DNA of 55,348 nt, from positions 1-55,348 of the forward strand of contig NZ_AMZB01000094.1 of the NCBI RefSeq assembly GCF_000313755.1, in the 5' to 3' direction. The notes under the pieces are model-generated. The model had not been told where the DNA came from, ran no database searches, and saw only the letters and a program-made list of their open reading frames with translations. The DNA comes from Pseudomonas nitroreducens TX1. GTDB lineage: Bacteria; Pseudomonadota; Gammaproteobacteria; Pseudomonadales; Pseudomonadaceae. Position 1 is the stretch's first letter, and every line of letters starts with the position of its first letter. Shown here piece by piece: positions 18,046 through 25,548 of the stretch. The position numbers and the translations under genes were made by a program.

Positions 18046-18111
18046 ACAGTAGAGATGCCCCGGTGGCGGTGCTTTGCATTGAGCGTCAGGCACTTCGCAT
18101 TTGATGACAGG
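18046..18111 (-). promoter_or_regulatory. Candidate AraC-type operator and promoter of the hydrolase/DUF1302 cluster
   Basis: Two direct repeats, CATTGAGCGTCAGG (18077-18090) and CATTTGATGACAGG (18098-18111), start 21 bp apart, two helical turns, as AraC-family sites do. Reading the minus strand, exactly 25 bp after the nearer repeat comes TACTGT (18046-18051), a plausible -10. The same arrangement with the same spacings occurs before the quinone oxidoreductase gene (26599-26664). No good -35 is visible, consistent with activator dependence. Confidence 0.6.
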
Positions 18112-18320
18112 TCCCGGCCTGCCTGATATCCCGCCGCTTCCGCGGACGCCGGGCGTATCGGGACGTACGGTGCATTCCAGAGCGTCGCGGGCACTGGCCG
18201 AAGTGAGAACTTTCGTACACGATTGGTTACAGCTGTCGCTAGAATCTGAGGTCATCGACACAGCCAGCGTGCACTCTGGTCGTCGGGCGTCCACGGACCC
18301 CGCCGGCACGGAGCAATCAC

Positions 18321-18331
18321 AAGAACAAGAA
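18321..18331 (+). promoter_or_regulatory. Crc/Hfq target motif (AAGAACAAGAA) before the AraC gene
   Basis: AAGAACAAGAA holds two overlapping AAnAAnAA motifs, 10 nt before ATG 18342, and overlaps the ribosome-binding site (AAGAAGG). Repressing the activator's translation would shut the whole regulon when better carbon sources are present. Confidence 0.6.
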
Positions 18332-18341
18332 GGCGATCGGC

Positions 18342-19355
18342 ATGACCCCAATGGTTCGCATTGCGGCCCTCACCAACTACCTGGAAGTGGCCCGACACCT
18401 GGGCCTCAACCCGCAGCAGCAACTGAGTGCGGTGGGCCTTTCCCAGTCCATGCTCGAGCACCCGGAGCAGCGCATCCCCGTCTCCGCGGCGGTGACCCTG
18501 CTGGAGGAATCGGCGCGCATCAGCGGCTGCGAGACCTTCGGCCTGCGCATGGCCGAATCGCGCCAGCTCGCCGACTTCGGCGTGATCAGCCTGCTGCTGT
18601 CGCACCAGGCCACCCTGCGCGAGGCGATGGACACCATCATCCGCTACCGCCACCTGCTCAACGAATCCCTGGCGCTGTACGTGGACCAGGAGGGCAAGAT
18701 GGCGATCCTGCGCGAGGAACTCCTCACCGTGCCGCCGATGCCGATGCGCCAGGGCCTGGAGCTGGCCCTGGGCACGCTCTACCGCCTCTGCGCCGCCCTC
18801 CTCGGCCCGCACTGGCGGCCGATCAGCGTCAACTTCAGCCACGACGCCCCGGCAGACATGCAAGTGCACCGGCGTCTGTTCGGCTGCAAGATCGAATTCG
18901 GCAGCGAGTTCAACGGCATCGTTATCCCCGCCGCCGACCTCGACGCCGCCAACCCCATGGCCGACCCGGCCATGGCGCGACATGCGCGCAGCTTCGTCGA
19001 CTCCCTGCCCGGAGCCACCGATGGCAGCACGCTGAACGAGGTGCGCAAGTCGATCTACCTGTTGCTGCCCATGGGCCGCGCGACCATCGAGCAGATCGCC
19101 CAGTCTCTGGGGCTGAATGTGCGCACGCTGCAACGGCGGCTGGAGGACAACGGGGTGACCTTCTCCGACCTGATCAACGAAGTCCGCCGCGAACTGGTGC
19201 TGCGCTACATGGAGAACCCGCGCTATTCGCTGGGGCGCATCGCCGACCTGCTGGGGTATTCGATGCCCAGCTCGTTCACCCGCTGGTTCGCCGTGCAGTT
19301 CGGCGTGTCACCCGCGGCTTGGCGCAAGGAGCATCTGGGGCGGGAGGGGGAGTGA
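18342..19355 (+). CDS. AraC-family transcriptional regulator
   Basis: 337 residues. N-terminal arabinose-binding-like domain of the OruR/ArgR-like group (PF12625 type; ALTNYLEVARHLGLNPQQQL), C-terminal double helix-turn-helix (IEQIAQSLGLNVRTLQRRLE, then IADLLGYSMPSSFTRWF). It is divergent from the hydrolase/DUF1302 cluster, and direct-repeat sites of AraC type lie in the 333-bp gap, so it is the probable activator of that cluster; the same site before the quinone oxidoreductase gene suggests a second target. Ligand unknown, perhaps a sterol, lipid or terpenoid-like compound. Confidence 0.9.
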   Translation: MTPMVRIAALTNYLEVARHLGLNPQQQLSAVGLSQSMLEHPEQRIPVSAAVTLLEESARISGCETFGLRMAESRQLADFGVISLLLSHQATLREAMDTIIRYRHLLNESLALYVDQEGKMAILREELLTVPPMPMRQGLELALGTLYRLCAALLGPHWRPISVNFSHDAPADMQVHRRLFGCKIEFGSEFNGIVIPAADLDAANPMADPAMARHARSFVDSLPGATDGSTLNEVRKSIYLLLPMGRATIEQIAQSLGLNVRTLQRRLEDNGVTFSDLINEVRRELVLRYMENPRYSLGRIADLLGYSMPSSFTRWFAVQFGVSPAAWRKEHLGREGE

Positions 19356-19386
19356 TCGATTCCTGAAGGGGGCGATGCCGGGCGGT

Positions 19387-19660
19387 TCGCGAGCAAGCTC
19401 GCTCCTACAAGGTGAACTTCGGTGTGCTCTTCGCAGGAGCGAGGGGGACGCCATCGTTATTGCTCGCGAACCCACCCGAAACGCCGGCCCTGCCGGCGGA
19501 TCGCGGGCAGGGCCCGCTCCTACAGGTTGGCGCCGACGCCCGGGCTTGCGTAGGAGCGGACCTTGTCCGCGAAGTCCGTCGCGGCGGAATCTGACGCAGA
19601 CCGAATACACCGGCGCCCATCGCCAGCGGCGAATCGCGGAGAAGCTCCGCTCCTACAAGA
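19387..19660. repeat. REP-like cluster
   Basis: At least four REP-type palindromes: GCGAGCAAGCTCGC (19387-19410), a GCGGGCAGGGCCCGC variant (about 19500-19525), a GCGGACCTTGTCCGC copy (19550-19575) and a GCGGAGAAGCTCCGC copy (about 19632-19660), each with the CTCCTAC/GTAGGAG tag. One copy near 19435-19480 is split by about 20 unrelated bases. No gene is supported in 19356-19688. Confidence 0.75.
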
Positions 19661-19688
19661 GCGCGCGTGCCACTTTGCCTTTGGCTCT

Positions 19689-19980
19689 TGAAGGTTTCCA
19701 GAGAAACATCCGCACGCGCCGAATGCCCCGTCCAGGAGGCCGAGAGGAATCGAAGTTCCAGGGGTTGAGCGGCATGGATGCCGCGAGAGCCGCGATGGGC
19801 CAGGGATGGCCCGTCGCGGCGTGCGCCTGGAACTTCGATGGAGCGAGGGCATTTTTCGCCTAAGCGAAAAACCGGATGTCCGGGGCAAGACCTTTGGTTA
19901 CTTTGCGTCGTTTGGCAAAGTGACTCGCCCGAGGGGGCGAAACACAGCGTCCAGGCGCACGCAGAAGCGACGCGGAGACA
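19689..19980 (+). repeat. Structured repeat R1 (~285-bp family)
   Basis: First of four copies (others 42265, 42726, 48660). It starts with TTTCCAGAGAAACATCCG, has a long stem TCGAAGTTCCAGG/CCTGGAACTTCGA, an inner stem around GGGCCAGGGATGGCCC, a third stem GTTACTTTGC/GCAAAGTGAC, then CGCCCGAGGGGGCGAAAC and a GAAGCG tail. Stem sequences differ between copies but pairing is kept. No credible reading frame. Confidence 0.8.
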
Positions 19981-20037
19981 ATCAAGCTGAAGCAGCACGC
20001 CTGAAAAGTCGCAGCCAGGGCAAGCGCCGGCCCTGCC

Positions 20038-20069
20038 GGCGGTTCGCGGGCATGCCCCGCTCCTACAGG
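20038..20069. repeat. REP-like palindrome
   Basis: Single REP variant, GCGGGCATGCCCCGCTCCTA, in the 110-bp stretch between repeat R1 and the end of the YeiH-type transporter gene. Confidence 0.65.
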
Positions 20070-20092
20070 TCGGCGCCGGTACGTAGGGCGGA

Positions 20093-21103
20093 TCAACCGG
20101 CGAAGCGCAACATCCCCAGCACCAGCACCGCCAGGAACGCCGTCTCCCCCAGCATCAGCAGGATCGGCTTGATCCCCACCGTTGCCAGCGCCTTGAGCTG
20201 AGTCTTCATCCCCAGCGCCGCGATGGAAATCACCAGGCACCACTGCGACAGCTTGCCACCCGCCTCCACCACCAGCGATGGCAGGTAGCCGGTGCTGTTC
20301 ACCGCCGCCAGAAGCACAAAGCCCACGGCAAACCACGGCAGCAGCGGCGGACGCTTGTCCCCCGGCTCCACGCCACGGGCGCGGGTGATCATCGCCGCGC
20401 AGAGGATCACCGGCAGCAGCATCGCCACGCGCATCAGCTTGACCACCGTCGCGCTGTCGCCCACTTCCTTCGAAAGGCTGTACCCGGCACCGACCACCTG
20501 CGCCACGTCGTGGATGGTGCCGCCGAGGAAGATCCCCGCCTGCAGCGGCGGCAGGCCCAGCGAGCGGACGATCATCGGGTAGAGGATCATCGCCAGGGTC
20601 GACAGCGCCGACACGCCGAGTACGGTGAACAACGTGGCCTTTTCCTTCTGCGTGTGTGCCGGCAGGGCCGCCGCCAGAGCCAGGGCCGCCGAGGCGCCGC
20701 AGATAGCCGTGGCGCCGCCGGTCAACAGACCGAAGAGGAAGTTGAAGCCCAGGGCGCGGGCCGCGGCGATCGACACCAGGATGGTCACCGTCACCAGCAC
20801 CACCACCATGATCACCGGCTGCCAGCCCAGTTCGGCGATCTGCCCGAAGGTGATGCGAATGCCCAGCAGCGCCACGCCCAGGCGCAGGATCTCACGGGCG
20901 GTGAACTCGATGCCCGCCTTGCACACGCTGTCGGCGGAGAGGAAGTTCATTGCCAGACCGAGCAGCAGCGCAAAGAGCATCACCGGCGCGCCGTAATGCT
21001 CGGAGAGGAATGTCGCGGCGGCCGCCACCATGGCGCTGACCAGCAGGCCAGGTAACAAGGTTCGACTGCGTGAGCCGAGCGCGGAAATCGTCAGTGCGGT
21101 CAT
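20093..21103 (-). CDS. YeiH/UPF0324-family putative sulfate (sulfite) exporter
   Basis: 336 residues with about ten hydrophobic segments and the conserved glycine-rich GLLTGGATAICGASAALAL and GIFLGGTIHDVAQVVGAGYS stretches of the YeiH (putative sulfate exporter) family. Start ATG 21103 overlaps the Rieske gene stop (ATGA), so the two are translationally coupled. Family members are annotated as sulfate exporters, but substrates are weakly proven. The nearby TauD-type dioxygenase could release sulfite, which would give an exporter a purpose; that link is inference. Confidence 0.87.
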   Translation of the reverse strand: MTALTISALGSRSRTLLPGLLVSAMVAAAATFLSEHYGAPVMLFALLLGLAMNFLSADSVCKAGIEFTAREILRLGVALLGIRITFGQIAELGWQPVIMVVVLVTVTILVSIAAARALGFNFLFGLLTGGATAICGASAALALAAALPAHTQKEKATLFTVLGVSALSTLAMILYPMIVRSLGLPPLQAGIFLGGTIHDVAQVVGAGYSLSKEVGDSATVVKLMRVAMLLPVILCAAMITRARGVEPGDKRPPLLPWFAVGFVLLAAVNSTGYLPSLVVEAGGKLSQWCLVISIAALGMKTQLKALATVGIKPILLMLGETAFLAVLVLGMLRFAG

Positions 21104-21426
21104 GCCGGCACCTCTTCATCGGCGATCACTACATGGCATTCACCGCCGATCCAGGAAATCCCGTGGCGGCGCAGGCCGAAGCCCTTGATGCCCGCCGGGC
21201 ATCCACTGGCCAGATCGAAGCGCAGACCGTGGGCCGGGCATTGCAGCCAGCGTCCATCCAGGCGGCCGCTGAACAGCGAGGCGCCCGCATGGGGACAGCT
21301 GTCGTCGATGGCATGCAGTTCACCGTCGATATCGAACAGCAGGATGATGCCGTTGTCGTGATGGAACAGGCTTCTGCCACCGCGCGCCGGTAGGCGTTCG
21401 GCGGGGATTCTGACCATACCGCTCAT
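21100..21426 (-). CDS. Rieske [2Fe-2S] ferredoxin-like protein
   Basis: 108 residues. Both cluster-binding halves are present: CPHAG and CPAHG, i.e. C-x-H and C-x-x-H separated by about 17 residues (CPHAGASLFSGRL ... LQCPAHGLRFDL), as in small Rieske ferredoxins and NirD-like subunits. ATG 21426 overlaps the FrnE gene TGA (ATGA); an ATG at 21417 is an alternative. It is coupled on both sides, so it is made in step with FrnE and the YeiH exporter. Probably an electron carrier for an oxygenase; no partner reductase lies in the window. Confidence 0.88.
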   Translation of the reverse strand: MSGMVRIPAERLPARGGRSLFHHDNGIILLFDIDGELHAIDDSCPHAGASLFSGRLDGRWLQCPAHGLRFDLASGCPAGIKGFGLRRHGISWIGGECHVVIADEEVPA

Positions 21427-22088
21427 GCCGGAATCGCCTCCGGGAACTGGCGCTCCAGCGCTCGGTAGAGCGCCGCCAACAGTTGCTCCGGGCTCTGTCC
21501 GCCGAGGGCGAAGGCACGGCCTTCGAGGAGGAACATCGGTACGCTGGAGTCGGCCAGGGCCACGCGGCGGCCGATGAACTGGCGCGCGCCGTCGGTCAGG
21601 GCTTCGTCGAAGTCGGCTTCCTTGAAATCGCAGGCGCGCAGCAGGCGGCGCAGGGTGTCGCGGTTGCCGATGTCCTGGCCGAGCTGGAAGTGTGCGCGGA
21701 AGATCATCTCCAGCAACTGTTCCTTCTGGCTGTCGCTGCCCACGTGCACCGCGCGCTGGAACACCCGATGCGCATAGGTGGTGTTGGGCATGGTGAGAAT
21801 GCGTTCGAGATCGAGGTCGACTTTCGCCCCCTCCGCCGCCCGCCGCACTTCGCCCATGCGTGCCTTTACGGCACGCTTGCCGCCCAGGCGGCGCTGGTAG
21901 AACTCGGCAAAGGGTTCGCCTTCCATCGAAATCTGCGGCAACAGCTGCAGGCCGAGCCAGTTCACCCGCACGGTCAGCTCCGGACGCTGGCGCGCCAGCA
22001 GGCGCAGAGCGACATCGAGGTTGCGCTTGCCGATCAGGCACCAGGGGCAGATGAAGTCGAAAGTCATGTCCAGGTTGAGAGTCGGCAT
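21423..22088 (-). CDS. DsbA-family FrnE-like oxidoreductase
   Basis: 221 residues of thioredoxin-fold FrnE/HCCA-isomerase type, with active-site C14-P-W-C17 in DFICPWCLIGKR and no signal peptide, so cytoplasmic. The C-terminal GVPMFLLE-like position reads SSVPMFLLEGRFA-type sequence with the cis-proline. Its ATG overlaps the MFS gene stop by one base (TGATG) and its own stop overlaps the Rieske start. FrnE proteins act in thiol redox and polyketide tailoring; the CPWC motif argues against the isomerase subfamily. Role in this operon unclear. Confidence 0.85.
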   Translation of the reverse strand: MPTLNLDMTFDFICPWCLIGKRNLDVALRLLARQRPELTVRVNWLGLQLLPQISMEGEPFAEFYQRRLGGKRAVKARMGEVRRAAEGAKVDLDLERILTMPNTTYAHRVFQRAVHVGSDSQKEQLLEMIFRAHFQLGQDIGNRDTLRRLLRACDFKEADFDEALTDGARQFIGRRVALADSSVPMFLLEGRAFALGGQSPEQLLAALYRALERQFPEAIPA

Positions 22089-23377
22089 CAGGCGCCCTCC
22101 TCTTCGCCGCGTAGGCGGCGCATGTCGTTGTGGTAGTGGCGGCGGGCATAGATGAACACCAGCGCGGCGAGGATGCTCAGCAGCGGGATCAGCTGGAAGG
22201 CGCGGTCCAGGCCGATGTGGTCGGCCAGCACGCCGGTGAGCAGCGGGCCGGGTGCCAGCCCCAGCAGGTTGTTGGCCAGAGTCAGGGTGGCAAAGGCGGT
22301 GCCGTGCACGGCCGGCGCGGTGAGGTTGGCGACCATGGCGCCGGACGGCCCGGAAGTCCCGGCGGCGACCAGCATGCCCAGGCAGATCAGGCTCAGCTGG
22401 GCGGTACCCGGCGGCAGGTGGAAGGCCACCGACAGCAGCAGGCAGCTGACCAGGCAGAAGGCGATGGCGAGGATGATCTTGCGCGGCGGGTTGGCACGGC
22501 CCAGGCGGTCGCAGAGGATGCCGCAGAGCACCATGCCGCTGCCGCCGACCAGTACGATCACCGCCGAGATCAGCCCGGCCTTGCCGGTGTCCAGGTGGTA
22601 GTAGCGGTTCAGGTAGCTGGGAATCCACACCATCACCGCGGCGGCGACGAACAGCTGCAGGCCGCTGCCCAGATAGGCGGCGATCACCGAGCGGCTGCCG
22701 AACAGGCTGCGCAGCGAGCGCCCGCCGGCCTGGCGCGGCGCTTCGGCGGCGGCCACCGGGGCGATGCGCTTCTCGCTGACGATCAGCGGATAGAGCAGCG
22801 CCAGCAGCAGGCCGAACAGCGCCATGCCGGCGAACGCCCAGCGCCAGCCCAGGTGAGCGGCGAGCACCCCGCCCAGGCCCATGCCCAGCACCGAGCCGAA
22901 CATGCCGCCGGCCATGAAGGCGCCGGTCAGGGTGGCGCGCAGGTGCGCCGGGAAGACCGAGATGACCACGGCGATGCCGACGCTGCCGTAGGCGGCCTCG
23001 CCGACACCGACGAAGAAGCGTGCGGCGAACATCTGCGGGAAGGTCTGCGCGACGGCGCAACCCAATGTGGCGAGGCTCCACAGCATGGCCATCAGCGCCA
23101 GGCTGCGCACGCGGCCCCAGCGGTCGGCGAGCAGCGACAGGGGGAAGGTCAGCAGGCCGACCATCACCGCGACGATGCCGCTGAGCAGGCCCAGCTGTGC
23201 GTCACTCAGGGCCCATTCGACCTTGAGCAGCGGGAAGACGGCGTTGAGCACCTGGCGCGACATGTAGTCCGAAATCAGCAGGCCGAAGGTCAGGGCGAAC
23301 ACCACCCAGGCATAGCGGCGCGGCACACTGGGCACGGTGGCAGGGATGTCGCCCAGGGCGACGGAGTGGATGGCCAT
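22088..23377 (-). CDS. MFS transporter, probable organic-anion/aromatic-acid importer
   Basis: 429 residues, 12 membrane helices. The MFS signature lies between helices 2 and 3 (LLADRWGRVRSLALM) and is repeated after helix 8 (ILCDRLGRANPPRK). The sequence resembles the anion:cation/aromatic-acid symporter group. ATG 23377 is preceded by GGAGAG and a double Crc motif. It is the first gene of a four-gene coupled unit (FrnE, Rieske, YeiH). Likely imports the growth substrate processed by the neighbouring enzymes. Confidence 0.87.
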   Translation of the reverse strand: MAIHSVALGDIPATVPSVPRRYAWVVFALTFGLLISDYMSRQVLNAVFPLLKVEWALSDAQLGLLSGIVAVMVGLLTFPLSLLADRWGRVRSLALMAMLWSLATLGCAVAQTFPQMFAARFFVGVGEAAYGSVGIAVVISVFPAHLRATLTGAFMAGGMFGSVLGMGLGGVLAAHLGWRWAFAGMALFGLLLALLYPLIVSEKRIAPVAAAEAPRQAGGRSLRSLFGSRSVIAAYLGSGLQLFVAAAVMVWIPSYLNRYYHLDTGKAGLISAVIVLVGGSGMVLCGILCDRLGRANPPRKIILAIAFCLVSCLLLSVAFHLPPGTAQLSLICLGMLVAAGTSGPSGAMVANLTAPAVHGTAFATLTLANNLLGLAPGPLLTGVLADHIGLDRAFQLIPLLSILAALVFIYARRHYHNDMRRLRGEEEGA

Positions 23378-23406
23378 GGTGCTAGCTCTCCGGGTGGGTC
23401 AGTGGA

Positions 23407-23417
23407 TTCTTGTTGTT
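23407..23417 (-). promoter_or_regulatory. Crc/Hfq target motif (AACAACAAGAA) before the MFS gene
   Basis: The minus strand reads AACAACAAGAA, two overlapping AAnAAnAA motifs, 29 nt before ATG 23377. It is between repeat C2 and the ribosome-binding site, so in the 5' leader if transcription starts upstream or reads through from the BKACE gene. Confidence 0.55.
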
Positions 23418-23443
23418 CTGGAATGAAGGTTCTCATTGCAAAG

Positions 23444-23562
23444 CCCCTCTCCCCCGCCCTCTCCCTGAAGGGAGAGGGCGCTATCCGTGCCGGCTGACGT
23501 CAAGGTTTCAACCTGCACCGAACGGTCCCCTCTCCCTTCAGGGAGAGGGTTAGGGAGAGGGA
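23444..23562. repeat. Composite inverted repeat C2 (CCCTCTCCC family)
   Basis: Same inverted-arm design as C1 with a ~45-bp core containing GCCGGCTGACG and GCACCGAACGG, words also found in the core of C3. It lies between the BKACE gene end and the MFS leader, separating two co-directional catabolic units. Confidence 0.8.
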
Positions 23563-23603
23563 AGCCGCCATGCAGAACCATAACGATCATGGTTCGGAGC
23601 CTG

Positions 23604-24656
23604 TCACGCGCGCTGCGGGACGGACTTCTGGCCCGGCTGGCGGTTGGGCGCCATGCCGTTCATGTGCAGGGTTTGCTCGACGCTGTCGTACTGCACGCCG
23701 ATCTTGTAGATGGCGCGCGCTTCCTTGCCGCTGGCGACCTCGCGGCCCAGCTCATGGGCGACGCGGACGCACTGCTGGATCTGCTCGACCGAGGTCATGC
23801 GCTGGCCGTGCTGGCCGATGATGGTGTCCTCGATGCCGCAACGCGGGTGCAGCCCCATGGCCATCGCCATCATGTTGAACGGCAGGACGTTCTTGAGCAG
23901 CGACTCGGCGGTGACGGTGGCGCCATCCGGCGCGCGGTGCACGAAGTTCATGAAATTGAACGGGTTGGGGCCGTCGAAGCCGCCGCCGATACCGATCCAG
24001 GTCAGGTTCAGCGGGCCCTTGTAGACACCCTTGCGCACCAGGCGCTCGAGGGTTTCCAGGGCGTGCATGCCGGTGAGCTGGAAGTGCGGCTGGATGCCGG
24101 CGGCCTGCAGGCGCTTCAAGTGCTCCTCGACCCAGGCCGGGCCGGCCGGCACGGTCATCTCGCTATAGGCCGCCTGGTACAGCGGGTTCTCCAGGGAGGT
24201 GCCCTTGAGGTACTCCGGGTAGAGCAGCTCCATGATGTTCATCTGGGTGGTGTTGATCGCCACCGTCACCTGGTCGGGCTTTGGGGTCAGCTCGGCGAGC
24301 ATGTGGCGGGTGTCGTCGGACAGCCACTTGGCCGCTTCACCGTCGCTTTCCGGGGCGAAGGAAATCGAGCCGCCGACCTGGATGATCATGTCCGGCACGG
24401 CTTCGCGCACGCCGGCGATCAGTTCGTTGAACTTGGACAGGCGCTTGGAGCCCTTGCCGTCGAGTTCACGCACGTGCAGGTGGAGCACGGTGGCGCCCGC
24501 TTCGTAGCAGTCCACGGCCTTCTGCACCTGTTCGTCCATGGTCACCGGGATGTCTTCGGGGAAGTCCTCGGGCATCCATTCGGGGCCATAGGGAGCGGTG
24601 GTAATGACCACCTTTTCCTGGTTCTCGGGGTGCAGCGAATCGTCGAAGAATTGCAT
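23604..24656 (-). CDS. BKACE-family (DUF849) beta-keto acid cleavage enzyme
   Basis: 350 residues. The zinc-binding HLH of the family is at residues 59-61 (TVLHLHVREL), and the length and overall pattern (GGSISFAPESDGEAAKWL, LTWIGIGGGFDG) fit the BKACE/Kce group, which condense a beta-keto acid with acetyl-CoA to give acetoacetate and a new CoA ester. Start ATG 24656 has GGAGA and a perfect Crc motif. It follows TauD by 33 bp. In this operon it probably cleaves a keto acid produced by the upstream oxidation steps. Specific keto acid unknown. Confidence 0.88.
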   Translation of the reverse strand: MQFFDDSLHPENQEKVVITTAPYGPEWMPEDFPEDIPVTMDEQVQKAVDCYEAGATVLHLHVRELDGKGSKRLSKFNELIAGVREAVPDMIIQVGGSISFAPESDGEAAKWLSDDTRHMLAELTPKPDQVTVAINTTQMNIMELLYPEYLKGTSLENPLYQAAYSEMTVPAGPAWVEEHLKRLQAAGIQPHFQLTGMHALETLERLVRKGVYKGPLNLTWIGIGGGFDGPNPFNFMNFVHRAPDGATVTAESLLKNVLPFNMMAMAMGLHPRCGIEDTIIGQHGQRMTSVEQIQQCVRVAHELGREVASGKEARAIYKIGVQYDSVEQTLHMNGMAPNRQPGQKSVPQRA

Positions 24657-24670
24657 GTCTGTCTCCGTAA

Positions 24671-24678
24671 TTGTTCTT
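24671..24678 (-). promoter_or_regulatory. Crc/Hfq target motif (AAGAACAA) before the BKACE gene
   Basis: Perfect AAnAAnAA on the minus strand, 14 nt ahead of ATG 24656 and just upstream of its GGAGA site, inside the 33-bp gap after the TauD-type gene. It can repress BKACE translation independently of the upstream genes. Confidence 0.6.
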
Positions 24679-24689
24679 GTGAAGAGGGC

Positions 24690-25538
24690 TCAGAACGGCT
24701 TGTCGCCGATGATCCCGGCGCGCTCCATGCGGCGCGTGCAGGGCGGGTAGTCCATCACTGCGTAGTGCTGGGTAGAGCGGTTGTCCCAGATCGCCACGTC
24801 GTTCTTCTTCCAGCGCCAGCGCACCTGGAACTCGGGGATGTACACCTGGCTCACCAGGTAGCGCAGCAGGTCCGAGGCGCCGGGGTTGGCGTCCTGGCCG
24901 AAGCGCACGTTCTGCGCGGTGTGGTAGTTGCTGAAGTGGGTCGTGAAGGCGTTGACGAACAGCACCTTCTCGCCGGTTTCCGGGTGGGTGCGCACCACCG
25001 GGTGCTCGGCGTCGGGGTACAGGGCCTTGAGCGCCAGGCGCTTGTCGATGGGCATCGCCGCACCGAAGCTGGCTTCGATACTGTGGCGCGCACGCAGGTT
25101 GGCGATGCGCTCCTTGATCTCGGCCGGCAGCATGTCGTAGGCCAGCGCCATGTTCGCCCACATGGTGTCGCCGCCCACCGGCGGGCACTCCACGCAGCGC
25201 AGGACGCAGCCCAGCGGCGGCGCCTCGCGCCAGGTGGCGTCCGTGTGCCAGGCGTTCTCGTAGCGATCGTTGGGCAGCTCCGGGGTCTTGTAGATGCGCA
25301 CCAGGCCCGGATGCTCCGGGTCGCTGCCGGCCACCGGGTGGTCTTCCAGCTCGCCGAAGCGGCGGGCGAAGGCGACGTGCTCGGCACGGGTGATGTCCTG
25401 GTCGCGCAGGAACAGCACCTTGTGCTTGAGCAGCAACTCGCGCAGCTCGGCGAACAGCCCTTCATCGCGGGAGGCGTCGCCCAGGTTCACCCCGGAGATT
25501 TCGGCGCCAATGCTGCAGGTCAGACGTTCTACGTGCAT
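24690..25538 (-). CDS. TauD/TfdA-family Fe(II)/2-oxoglutarate dioxygenase
   Basis: 282 residues. The iron-binding triad is visible: His98 and Asp100 in AWHTDATW and His258 in WDNRSTQHYAV; the 2-oxoglutarate-binding arginine follows near residue 270 (CTRRMERAGI). The family hydroxylates sulfonates, aryloxy acids, sulfate esters or acylated amines, often with C-S or C-O cleavage. The frame is open to 25685, but ATG 25538 gives the family start (MHVERLTCSIGAEISGVNL). It lies 10 bp after the quinone oxidoreductase gene and 33 bp before BKACE. Confidence 0.9.
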   Translation of the reverse strand: MHVERLTCSIGAEISGVNLGDASRDEGLFAELRELLLKHKVLFLRDQDITRAEHVAFARRFGELEDHPVAGSDPEHPGLVRIYKTPELPNDRYENAWHTDATWREAPPLGCVLRCVECPPVGGDTMWANMALAYDMLPAEIKERIANLRARHSIEASFGAAMPIDKRLALKALYPDAEHPVVRTHPETGEKVLFVNAFTTHFSNYHTAQNVRFGQDANPGASDLLRYLVSQVYIPEFQVRWRWKKNDVAIWDNRSTQHYAVMDYPPCTRRMERAGIIGDKPF

Positions 25539-25548
25539 GGCGGCGCCC

